Positions 1 to 5,112 of a stretch of 5,112 bases of DNA are shown piece by piece. Under the pieces are notes generated by a model. The model was not told the origin of the DNA. It saw only the letters and a program-made list of their open reading frames with translations, and did no database searches. Position numbers and translations under genes: made by a program. This DNA is from an uncultured Alphaproteobacteria bacterium (GTDB lineage: Bacteria; Pseudomonadota; Alphaproteobacteria; CAKMZR01), in NCBI GenBank assembly GCA_929200455.1, contig CAKMZR010000132.1, positions 1 through 5,112 on the forward strand. Reading direction: 5' to 3'. Every line of letters starts with the position of its first letter. Position 1 is the first letter of the stretch.

Positions 1-106
1 GCGTCCTCTTACCAAGAGAGCCGAGAGGGGCAGGCAAGCACCCCTTGCATTGCATTGGGAGGGGCGTCCTCTTACCAAGAGAGCCAAGCAGGGTTAGACA
101 AGCACC
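1..106. repeat. Two tandem copies of an imperfect 42-43 nt repeat downstream of fliE
   Basis: Positions 1-22 and 64-85 are identical (22 of 22 bases). Each copy then continues through a similar 12-13 nt stretch (23-34 and 86-98) to an identical CAAGCACC (35-42 and 99-106), so the homologous unit is about 42-43 nt. Each identical core contains an inverted repeat, CTCTT-ACC-AAGAG (6-18 and 69-81). The 21-nt linker between the copies (43-63) carries a short pentamer repeat, TTGCA TTGCA TTG (45-57). A further small inverted repeat, GCAAG-CACCC-CTTGC, spans 34-48. The first copy begins at the window edge, so the array may continue to the left. No open reading frame of note is present. It could be a dispersed intergenic repeat family or a local duplication; its function is unknown. 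Confidence 0.8.
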
Positions 107-125
107 TAGGGAAAATTTTGCCTAG
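106..125. repeat. Near-perfect 20-bp palindrome across the fliE stop codon
   Basis: The two halves, CTAGGGAAAA and TTTTGCCTAG, are complementary at nine of ten positions; only the pair 111/120 is mismatched. The fliE stop codon (minus-strand TAG, 122-124) lies inside the right arm. It begins directly at the end of the second copy of the 42-43 nt repeat. As RNA it would be a weak hairpin with an A/U centre and no following U-tract on either strand, so it is not a typical intrinsic terminator. A dimeric protein binding site or chance are alternatives. Confidence 0.6.
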
Positions 126-460
126 ATGGGCATACGCAAGATTTCTTGGTATGCGGCGATGACTTTATCACGCACGGTCACAAGGGTTTGCAGGCTTGCT
201 TCTGCGGATGCGACAGCGGTGATGACTTCTGTGACATTGGCTTCCCCTGTAATAGAGTCAGTCGCGACTCGTTCTGCCTTTGCGTTGGTTTGTATGACGT
301 TTTGTGTGTAGCTGCGTATGGTATTGAGGAAGTCGCTCTTGACCTGTTCTCTATCATTGACTTGGGTTGGGTCTGCATTTTGGATGACGCGGGTAGCCTT
401 CTCGACTTTACCGGCGTTGGTTTGGTAGATAGCGGCGGCCTGTGAAGGATTGATAATCAT
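122..460 (-). CDS. fliE: Flagellar hook-basal body complex protein FliE
   Basis: FliE forms the junction between the MS-ring (FliF) and the proximal rod and is exported early by the flagellar type III system. The 112-aa product is close to the usual length of about 100-110. The C-terminal block at residues 88-112 (ASLQTLVTVRDKV, then AYQEILRMPI) is the conserved FliE signature, with the family's typical Tyr-Gln-Glu-Ile and Met-Pro ending. The N-terminus is variable, as usual. The ATG at 460-458 is the only sensible start. Upstream of it I see no clear Shine-Dalgarno sequence, only AAAGA nine bases away, in contrast to flgB and flgC. It is the last visible gene of flgB-flgC-fliE and lies 109 nt after flgC. 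A sigma-70-like promoter candidate at the end of flgC could give it separate expression. Codons are C/A-rich, as in the other minus-strand genes. The assignment rests on the signature and the operon order. Confidence 0.93.
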   Translation of the reverse strand: MIINPSQAAAIYQTNAGKVEKATRVIQNADPTQVNDREQVKSDFLNTIRSYTQNVIQTNAKAERVATDSITGEANVTEVITAVASAEASLQTLVTVRDKVIAAYQEILRMPI

Positions 461-557
461 GGTTTGGTGTCTTTATATTTGGGTTTGAAGGAAGGGGTGA
501 AGGTTAGCGGGGGTTTTGGCAAGAGGTGTAGGAACGAGGAAGAAAGGGCGTGGTGAG

Positions 558-586
558 AGTATACAGGGATCAGCGTAGGATTTCAA
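558..586 (-). promoter_or_regulatory. Candidate sigma-70-type promoter for fliE inside the flgC 3' end
   Basis: On the minus strand TTGAAA (586-581) and TATACT (563-558) are separated by exactly 17 nt. The -35 hexamer matches the consensus at five of six positions (TTGACA) and the -10 at five of six (TATAAT). The -35 lies in the last codons of flgC, and the -10 lies just past its TGA. Predicted transcription would start near 551, giving a leader of about 90 nt before fliE. This is a sequence match only; the operon could equally be read through from flgB. Confidence 0.4.
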
Positions 587-983
587 GGGAACGTGCGAGC
601 ATGGATCGTGCTATTTGGATGGCGGAGATATTGGCTTCGTAGCTACGGTTGGCTTCGCGCATATCCATCATTTCGACGAGCGAGTTGACGTTGGGCATTT
701 TGACGTACCCATTTTCGTCGGCACTGGGATGAGAGGGATTGTACTCTAGGGGGAAGGCGGTATTGTCATCGACGATGTCTCTGACTTGGACACGTTTGAT
801 ATTGAGTTCGCGGTCGAGAACATTTTGGAATGTGAGGACGCGTCTTTTGTAAGGGTCACCACCTGGGAGTTCGGAAGTGGACTCTGCGTTTGCGAGATTT
901 TCTGAGATGAGTCTCATGCGTTGTCCCTGGCTACGGAGAGCGGAAGCACTGATGTGTAGACTTGAAACGAGGTCATCTGCCAT
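570..983 (-). CDS. flgC: Flagellar basal-body rod protein FlgC
   Basis: FlgC is one of the proximal rod proteins of the flagellar axial structure, assembled in the periplasm after export by the flagellar type III apparatus. The product is 137 aa (E. coli 134). The N-terminal rod-family motif is seen at residues 28-33 (ENLANA), followed by the GGDPYKRR segment, where FlgC proteins typically have a Gly-rich PY(R/K)R sequence. The C-terminal half carries the FlgC pattern PNVNSLVEMMDMREANRSYE with a final helix rich in Ala, Met and Leu. The ATG at 983-981 is preceded by AAGGA (996-992) at an 8-nt spacing, which supports this start. It lies 37 nt downstream of flgB, so the two are clearly cotranscribed. 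All 14 leucine codons are CTN (10 CTC, 3 CTA, 1 CTT); none is TTG. Confidence 0.96.
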   Translation of the reverse strand: MADDLVSSLHISASALRSQGQRMRLISENLANAESTSELPGGDPYKRRVLTFQNVLDRELNIKRVQVRDIVDDNTAFPLEYNPSHPSADENGYVKMPNVNSLVEMMDMREANRSYEANISAIQIARSMLARSLEILR

Positions 984-1020
984 GAGTTTTATCCTTTTTT
1001 ATGAAGTGGTTTTGTTGGAA

Positions 1021-1425
1021 TTACCGTCCGCTTTTTCCGAGAGCGACGCGATAGAGTTCGAGATATTTTCGTGTGACTTTGACGGCGAGGTCGTGACTAT
1101 GTCCGATGGAGTTCATTTTGATGGTTTGTTCTTCGAGGACGACGGAGTTTCCGTTTGCGGAAGTTTCGTAGGGATTGTTTTCTTGTACGACGCGATAATC
1201 GTTAGCAGATTTTGAGCTTTGGACGTGTCTATTGCTTGTTCTTTCGAGTGCGAGATGTCCGGTTTGATTTCTGAGAGTCGACTTGAAGTCGAGGGGTTGT
1301 AGTTCTTGTGCTTTGTAGTTGGGCGTGTCGCTGTTGGCGATATTTTGGTTGACGACGCGTTGAGACTGGGAGAGCCATCTCATTTTTTCTTTGAGCATAC
1401 CGAAGAAGGGGATGTCGTTAATCAT
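1021..1425 (-). CDS. flgB: Flagellar basal-body rod protein FlgB
   Basis: FlgB is a proximal rod protein of the flagellar basal body that contacts the FliE/MS-ring end. The 134-aa product matches the usual FlgB length (E. coli 138). The flagellar rod N-terminal signature is clear at residues 28-39 (NIANSDTPNYKA). The C-terminal part (QTIKMNSIGHSHDLAVKVTR, then the K-Y-L-E-L-Y-R helix) fits the coiled-coil-forming end of FlgB, where members usually carry E..KM......Y......Y. The ATG at 1425-1423 follows TAAGGAAA; the AGGA core (1440-1437) lies 11 nt upstream, a rather long but usable spacing. It is the first gene of the flagellar operon and is preceded by a strong sigma-54 promoter match at 1585-1569, consistent with hierarchical control of flagellar genes. 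Confidence 0.95.
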   Translation of the reverse strand: MINDIPFFGMLKEKMRWLSQSQRVVNQNIANSDTPNYKAQELQPLDFKSTLRNQTGHLALERTSNRHVQSSKSANDYRVVQENNPYETSANGNSVVLEEQTIKMNSIGHSHDLAVKVTRKYLELYRVALGKSGR

Positions 1426-1568
1426 GGTTTTTTGTTTCCTTACGTAGAGAGTTTGACCTGCGGGTGTCTCGTGTGGGGTGTTGTGAGATTGCTGATTTGA
1501 GGGTAAAGCGATTCGGCTTTTTTTCTTTGAGGTTTTGGTAAAAATTTCTGGTTGTCTATGGGTGAAGA

Positions 1569-1585
1569 AGCAATTAGTGTGCCAA
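1569..1585 (-). promoter_or_regulatory. Sigma-54 (RpoN) -24/-12 promoter for flgB-flgC-fliE
   Basis: On the minus strand the sequence reads TTGGCAC (1585-1579), five bases ACTAA, then TTGCT (1573-1569). This matches the sigma-54 consensus YTGGCAC-N5-TTGCW at every defined position, with exactly ten bases between the invariant GG and GC. The predicted start is near 1558, giving a leader of about 130 nt before flgB. Sigma-54 control of rod and hook genes is established in several flagellar systems, including Caulobacter. An enhancer-binding activator would be required; its site is not identified here and could lie upstream, within the rplY side of the intergenic region. Confidence 0.75.
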
Positions 1586-1648
1586 TATGCGGTATATTTG
1601 GGGGAGGGGGAGAGGAGTATAGAGTATGGAATTCTTGAGAGTAGGGTG

Positions 1649-1677
1649 TTGGCATTTGAGGAAAAGGGGTGTATAAG
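1649..1677 (+). promoter_or_regulatory. Candidate sigma-70-type promoter for rplY-pth-ychF-folD
   Basis: TTGGCA (1649-1654) and TATAAG (1672-1677) are separated by 17 nt. Each hexamer differs from the sigma-70 consensus at one position. Transcription would begin near 1684, with a leader of about 88 nt before the rplY ATG at 1772. It is the best-spaced match on this strand in the intergenic region. It points away from the sigma-54 site, whose -24 element is about 64 nt to the left. Confidence 0.5.
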
Positions 1678-1771
1678 GGCGATGGTCTCATGATAGGGGT
1701 GGTTTTGGAGTAAATGAGGATAGGCTTGAAGAGCGATTAAGAGTGCAACCTAAGAGAAGAATGAGAGAAAG

Positions 1772-2401
1772 ATGAGTGAAGATACGAAGATAGTTTATGA
1801 GTCGAGGGATTCTGGGGGTAAGAGTGCGTTGAGTGAACTTCGGAATACGGGTATGGTTCCTGGAGTGGTGTATGGGGGTTCTGAGGAGCCTTTTTTGTTG
1901 AGTGTGGACAATAGGGATATATTGCGTCATATGAAGCAGGGTTCATTTTTCTCGACGATTTACGAGTTGGAGTCGAAGGGATCAGGAGGCAAGGGCGTTC
2001 GTGTATTGCCGCGAGATGTACAGATGCATCCGTTGAAGGATTCTCCGTGGCATGTAGATTTTCTTCGTGTGAGTGATCAGACGATTCTTCGTGTGAATGT
2101 GCCGGTACATTTTGTGAATCAGGAGGAATGTCCTGGATTGAAGGCGGGTGGAATATTGAATGTGGTTCGTCACGAGGTGGAGTTGGTGGGAAAGTTGGGT
2201 CAGATGTTGTCTGTATTGGAGATAGACTTGTCTGGCAGTGAGTTGGGGGATGCGTTGAAGATAAGCAAGGTGACGTTGCCTAAGGGTGTGAAGCCGACGA
2301 TAACGAATCGTGACTTTACGATAGCGAACATAGCGGTACCGAAGCTGAAAGAGGCGACGGCGGAAGTTGAGGTTGATGAGGAAGAGGAAGAGGAGGAATA
2401 G
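1772..2401 (+). CDS. rplY: 50S ribosomal protein L25, long CTC/TL5 type
   Basis: L25 binds 5S rRNA in the large ribosomal subunit. The product is 209 aa, which makes it the two-domain CTC/TL5 form rather than the short E. coli form of about 94 aa. Residues about 5-100 form the 5S-binding domain, with the family pattern GGKSALSELRNTGMVPGVVY and the later HPLKDSPWHVDFLRV segment. Residues about 101-190 form the C-terminal beta domain. The tail is strongly acidic, ending in Asp followed by seven Glu, encoded by a GAG/GAA purine run. The ATG at 1772 is forced, because an in-frame TAA stands at 1751 with no other start between. The Shine-Dalgarno sequence is weak (GAGAG, 1763-1767, only 4 nt away). 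A 4-codon reading frame (1761-1775) overlaps the start. It heads an operon with pth, ychF and folD, a common partnership with pth. Confidence 0.95.
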   Translation: MSEDTKIVYESRDSGGKSALSELRNTGMVPGVVYGGSEEPFLLSVDNRDILRHMKQGSFFSTIYELESKGSGGKGVRVLPRDVQMHPLKDSPWHVDFLRVSDQTILRVNVPVHFVNQEECPGLKAGGILNVVRHEVELVGKLGQMLSVLEIDLSGSELGDALKISKVTLPKGVKPTITNRDFTIANIAVPKLKEATAEVEVDEEEEEEE

Positions 2402-2429
2402 TTTTTGGGGTCGGTTGAGGGATGATATT

Positions 2430-3035
2430 GTGAGTAGCGGTGGATCTGTGAAGATAGGGCTGGTGGTGGGATTGGGGAATCCTGGGAAGCGTTACGGTGG
2501 GACTCGACACAATGCGGGTTTTGCGGTTCTTGATAGGGTGTTGGATGTTTGTGGTGTGGGAGATGTTTGGAGTGAGAAGGGGGATGGAGATCATTCGCGT
2601 ATTACGGTGGGAGGTCGTGAGGTGAATTTGTTGAAGCCGACGACGATGATGAACAATTCTGGAGTGGCGGTGGGTCGTGCGTGTCGTTATTCTGGAGTAT
2701 TGCCGCATGAGGTTTTGGTGGTGCACGATGATATAGATATTTTGTTGGGTGATGTGAGGGTGAAGGAGGGAGGGGGAGACGGAGGTCACAACGGATTGAA
2801 GAGTATAGATTGTGCGATTGGCAAGGGTTATAGGCGATTGCGTTGTGGAGTGGGTCGTCCTTTGGGTCGAGGAGAGGGAGATGTTGCACATTATGTGTTG
2901 TCGCGTTTTTCGCGAGATGAGTTGAAGATTTGGGAGGAAGAATTGGAAAAGATAGCGAAGAGTTTTTCTTTATTTATGGGGGACTTGTTGGAGGCGAAGA
3001 AGGTTTGGGGTCGTGTACGAGAAGGGAGTTTTTGA
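2430..3035 (+). CDS. pth: Peptidyl-tRNA hydrolase
   Basis: The enzyme cleaves the ester bond of peptidyl-tRNAs that drop off ribosomes, recycling tRNA in the cytoplasm. With the GTG start at 2430 it has 201 aa (family about 185-205). The core begins with GLVVGLGNPGKRY. The residues matching E. coli Asn10, His20, Met67-Asn68, Asp93 and His113-Asn114 are all present as Asn17, His27, Met74-Asn75, Asp100 and His120-Asn121 (GGHNGLKS), so it should be active. The start is uncertain. GTG 2430 has GAGGGA (2417-2422) at a 7-nt spacing. GTG 2448 would give the usual short N-terminus (MKIGLVVGLGNPG) but has a poor ribosome site. ATG 2376 would add 18 residues, many of them Lys/Arg, and overlap the acidic tail of rplY. 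Sixteen of 19 Leu codons are TTG. The stop overlaps the ychF start by 1 nt. Confidence 0.94.
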   Translation: MSSGGSVKIGLVVGLGNPGKRYGGTRHNAGFAVLDRVLDVCGVGDVWSEKGDGDHSRITVGGREVNLLKPTTMMNNSGVAVGRACRYSGVLPHEVLVVHDDIDILLGDVRVKEGGGDGGHNGLKSIDCAIGKGYRRLRCGVGRPLGRGEGDVAHYVLSRFSRDELKIWEEELEKIAKSFSLFMGDLLEAKKVWGRVREGSF

Positions 3036-4126
3036 TGGGTTTTACATGTGGGATAGTGGGATTGCCGAATGTGGGGAAGTCGACGTTGTTTAATGCGTTG
3101 ACGATGAGTACTTCGGCACAAGCGATGAATTTTCCGTTTTGCACGATAGATCCGAATGTGGGCAAGGCGTTGGTTCCGGACGAGCGTTTGAGGGTTTTGG
3201 GGGAGATGGCGGGTTCTGCGAAGGTGATTCCGAGTGCGATAGATTTTGTGGACATAGCGGGATTGGTGAAGGGAGCGTCGCAAGGTGAGGGATTGGGGAA
3301 TAGGTTTTTGGGACATATAAGGGAGGTGGACGCGATCGTGCATGTGGTGAGGTGTTTTGAGGATGATGAGGTGACTCATGTGAGCGGTAGGATTTCGCCA
3401 TTGGATGACGTGGAAGTGGTGATGACGGAGTTGGTATTGTCGGACTTGGAGAGTGTGGAGAAGCGTTATCAAGCGGCGAGCAAGCGTGTGCGTAGTGGAG
3501 AGAAGGATGCGATAAAGCTGGTGGACTTGTTGGGGAAGGTAAAGGAGGTTTTGGAGCGGGGAGATTTTGCGTACAAGACGGAGGGGGTGGAAGAGAAGGA
3601 GATGCGAAGTTTGGGACTTTTGACGAGCAAGCCTGTATTGTATGTGGCGAATGTGGACGAGGATTCTTTTTTGGAGGGCAACAAGTGGAGTGAGGATTTA
3701 GGCAAGCGAGCAGAAGAGGAGGGGAGTGAATTGATTCGCGTGAGTGTGGGACTGGAGGCGGAGATGTCGTTATTGGAGGGTGGCGAGCGAGCAGATTTTA
3801 TGGAGATGTATGGATTGGAGGATTCTGGTTTGGGGAGGTTGGTACGTTCTGGTTATGAGTTGTTGGGTTTGATGACATTTTTCACGGTGGGTCCGAAGGA
3901 GGCGCGTTCTTGGACTATTCGTCGCGGTATGACGGCGAGTGAGTCGGCGGGAGTGATTCACACGGATTTTGAGCGTGGATTTATTTGTGCGGAAACGGTA
4001 TCGTATGATGATTTTGTGTTGTGTGGAGGGGAGCAGGGAGCGAAAGAGGGAGGGAAGTTGCGTCAGGAGGGTCGAGACTATGAGGTCAAGGATGGGGATG
4101 TTATGCATTTTCGATTTAATGTTTAG
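3035..4126 (+). CDS. ychF: Redox- and ribosome-associated P-loop ATPase YchF (OLA1 family)
   Basis: YchF is an Obg-family P-loop NTPase that binds ribosomes and usually prefers ATP to GTP; it is linked to translation and oxidative-stress control. The product is 363 aa, the standard length. Visible motifs are the P-loop GLPNVGKST (residues 9-17), the G3 motif DIAG (73-76) within a GLVKGAS segment, the catalytic-type His115 (E. coli His114) and NVDE (206-209). NVDE replaces the GTP-specific NKxD, the hallmark of relaxed or ATP specificity. A helical region follows G3, and the C-terminal TGS domain occupies about residues 280-363 (from MTFFTVGPKEARSW to HFRFNV). The ATG at 3035 overlaps the pth TGA (TGATG) and has AGGGAG (3023-3028) at a 6-nt spacing. 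Translational coupling with pth is therefore likely. The TGS sequence looks alphaproteobacterial. Confidence 0.97.
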   Translation: MGFTCGIVGLPNVGKSTLFNALTMSTSAQAMNFPFCTIDPNVGKALVPDERLRVLGEMAGSAKVIPSAIDFVDIAGLVKGASQGEGLGNRFLGHIREVDAIVHVVRCFEDDEVTHVSGRISPLDDVEVVMTELVLSDLESVEKRYQAASKRVRSGEKDAIKLVDLLGKVKEVLERGDFAYKTEGVEEKEMRSLGLLTSKPVLYVANVDEDSFLEGNKWSEDLGKRAEEEGSELIRVSVGLEAEMSLLEGGERADFMEMYGLEDSGLGRLVRSGYELLGLMTFFTVGPKEARSWTIRRGMTASESAGVIHTDFERGFICAETVSYDDFVLCGGEQGAKEGGKLRQEGRDYEVKDGDVMHFRFNV

Positions 4127-4141
4127 AGAGAGGAGTTTATG

Positions 4142-5050
4142 ATGGGCGGACCGATAGTGATTGATGGTAAGGGATTGGGGGATGTGATAGATGAGGAGTT
4201 GAAAACTTGGGTTGGAGGGGTTGTGGGTGGCGGGGGTCGAGCCCCTGGCTTGTCTGTGGTTCTTGTGGGCAATGATCCTGCAAGTGAGGTGTATGTGCGG
4301 AACAAGGTTCGTCGCACGAAGGCGGTGGGCATGGAGAGCAAGGAGTATCGTTTGCCTGATACGACGACGCAGGAGGAGTTATTGGGATTGTTGGATGATT
4401 TGAATGGAGATCCTGGAGTGGACGGTATATTGGTTCAGCTTCCTCTTCCTGAGGGTATGGACAGTGAGGTGGTGATTAATGCGATTGATCCTGCGAAGGA
4501 CGTGGATGGATTTCATTTATTGAATGTGGGTATGTTGGGAACGGGCACGGGAGTTCCGTTGCTTCCGTGTACGCCGAATGGTTGTATGGTGATGTTGAAG
4601 CGGACGTTGGCGTCTTTGGGCCGGAAGCTTGAGGGTTCGCGAGCGGTGGTTGTGGGACGTTCGAACATAGTGGGCAAGCCGATGTTTAATTTGCTGCTGA
4701 GAGAGGGAGCGACGGTGACGGTTGCACATTCTAAGACGAAGGACATAGAGAGTCTGTGTCGTGAGGCGGATATCTTGGTTGCGGCGGTGGGACGTCCTGA
4801 GATGGTGAGGGGGGACTGGGTGAAGGAGGGAGCGGTTGTGATTGATGTGGGTATTAATCGGATAGAGGCTGAGGGTGGAAAGACGCGTCTTGTGGGAGAT
4901 GTGCACTATGAGGAGGCGTATGCGAAGGCAGCGGCTGTGACTCCTGTACCTGGAGGCGTGGGTCCGATGACGATAGGAATGTTGTTGGTGAATACGGTAA
5001 GGAGTTATGCGGGACGAGAAGGCGTTGAGTGCAGGTTGTCTTTTCTTTAG
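4142..5050 (+). CDS. folD: Bifunctional methylenetetrahydrofolate dehydrogenase/cyclohydrolase FolD
   Basis: FolD interconverts 5,10-methylene-THF and 10-formyl-THF through an NADP-dependent dehydrogenase step and a cyclohydrolase step in the cytoplasm. With the ATG at 4142 the product is 302 aa (family about 280-300). Key sites are Tyr51 and catalytic Lys55 (VGNDPASEVYVRNK), Gln99 in GILVQLPLP, and Asp122 in KDVDGFH. The substrate-side PCTPNG, the dinucleotide-binding VVVGRSNIVGKP and the C-terminal signature PGGVGPMT are also present. The N-terminal part has an unusual glycine stretch (residues about 25-32, GGVVGGGG) before the first conserved strand. ATG 4139 is an alternative adding one Met. 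The AGGAG at 4131-4135 is 6 nt from 4142 but only 3 nt from 4139, so 4142 is favoured. It follows ychF by 15 nt and is the last visible gene of the operon. Confidence 0.97.
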   Translation: MGGPIVIDGKGLGDVIDEELKTWVGGVVGGGGRAPGLSVVLVGNDPASEVYVRNKVRRTKAVGMESKEYRLPDTTTQEELLGLLDDLNGDPGVDGILVQLPLPEGMDSEVVINAIDPAKDVDGFHLLNVGMLGTGTGVPLLPCTPNGCMVMLKRTLASLGRKLEGSRAVVVGRSNIVGKPMFNLLLREGATVTVAHSKTKDIESLCREADILVAAVGRPEMVRGDWVKEGAVVIDVGINRIEAEGGKTRLVGDVHYEEAYAKAAAVTPVPGGVGPMTIGMLLVNTVRSYAGREGVECRLSFL

Positions 5051-5112
5051 GGTTGGTACTGGTGGGGGTTTTTGAGGAATTGTCGCAAGGCATCCCGCTC
5101 TTTTGAGTTGAA
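5051..5112. other. Short region after folD, no gene or clear terminator
   Basis: The last 62 nt contain no supported reading frame. I looked for a GC-rich hairpin with a T-tract and found none; the GGGGGTTTTTG at 5064-5074 has no matching stem. The operon may continue beyond the window, or its terminator may lie further right. Confidence 0.5.

Larger units (their letters stand above)
1426..1771. other. Divergent intergenic region between flgB and rplY
   Basis: This 346-nt stretch separates the minus-strand flagellar operon from the plus-strand translation operon. I see no protein-coding gene in it. It contains the two divergent promoter candidates annotated separately and an uninterrupted 18-nt homopurine tract at 1600-1617 (two G5 runs split by A, then AGAGGAG) lying between them. 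The interval 1684-1771 would be the rplY leader, and about 1426-1558 the flgB leader. No clear riboswitch or terminator was recognised. Confidence 0.7.

Noticed and set aside
1..85. CRISPR-like array (22-nt identical repeats with a 41-nt interval)
   Set aside because: Only two copies are visible. Homology continues past the 22-nt core to a second shared block (CAAGCACC), so the interval is not an independent spacer. No cas gene is nearby.
64..90. tRNA-like D-arm on the minus strand (TGGCTCTCTTGGTAAGAG)
   Set aside because: It resembles a D-arm, but there is no matching acceptor stem, anticodon arm or GTTCGAATC-type T-loop in the flanks, and the same core recurs 63 nt away.
146..445. Plus-strand frame opposite fliE (about 99 aa, Cys/Gly/Asp-rich)
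   Set aside because: It is a shadow of fliE; its composition is explained by the complement of fliE codons, and it has no recognisable domain.
1440..1930. Minus-strand open frames in and near the intergenic region (1440-1691, 1688-1930)
   Set aside because: The translations are low-complexity Pro/Ser/Thr/His-rich, as expected for the C/A-rich strand. They show no family motif, and the second overlaps rplY.
2316..3472. Long minus-strand frames opposite pth and ychF (about 190 aa each)
   Set aside because: They are His/Arg/Thr/Pro-rich antisense shadows of well-identified genes and arise from the strong base skew.
4224..4260. GGGG-TCGAG-CCCC hairpin early in folD
   Set aside because: It is a short four-pair stem inside a conserved coding region with a Gly-rich segment. 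There is no T-tract and no reason to assign a regulatory role.
5051..5112. Intrinsic terminator after folD
   Set aside because: A T5 run is present at 5069-5073, but no GC-rich stem precedes it.

Overview
The window is ordinary bacterial chromosome and most likely alphaproteobacterial. The clearest clue is the C-terminal TGS domain of the YchF protein, with its GGEQGAKEGGK segment. The gene set rplY-pth-ychF and the long CTC-type L25 fit the same group. Genus and family cannot be fixed from sequence alone. I did not find a convincing new biological system. The interesting points are regulatory and compositional.

Left part (about 1-1425, all on the minus strand): flgB, flgC and fliE, read right to left, encode the proximal rod proteins and the MS-ring/rod junction protein of a flagellum. 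They form an operon with 37 nt between flgB and flgC and 109 nt between flgC and fliE. Downstream of fliE, at the window edge, lie two copies of an imperfect 42-43 nt repeat and a near-perfect 20-bp palindrome that spans the fliE stop codon.

Middle (1426-1771): a 346-nt divergent intergenic region with no gene. It holds an excellent sigma-54 type -24/-12 promoter facing flgB and a sigma-70-like promoter facing rplY, with an 18-nt homopurine tract between them.

Right part (1772-5050, plus strand): rplY (L25/CTC), pth (peptidyl-tRNA hydrolase), ychF (translation-associated ATPase/GTPase) and folD (C1-folate enzyme) form a tight operon. The gaps are 28 nt, a 1-nt TGATG overlap, and 12-15 nt. 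The first three act on the ribosome, on peptidyl-tRNA or in translation quality control. FolD makes 10-formyl-THF, which supplies initiator fMet-tRNA and purines, so the operon is metabolically coherent.

The plus strand is G+T-rich throughout, whichever strand is coding. Leucine is mostly TTG in plus-strand genes and mostly CTC in minus-strand genes. This suggests the plus strand is the leading strand of a chromosome with strong replication-strand asymmetry.
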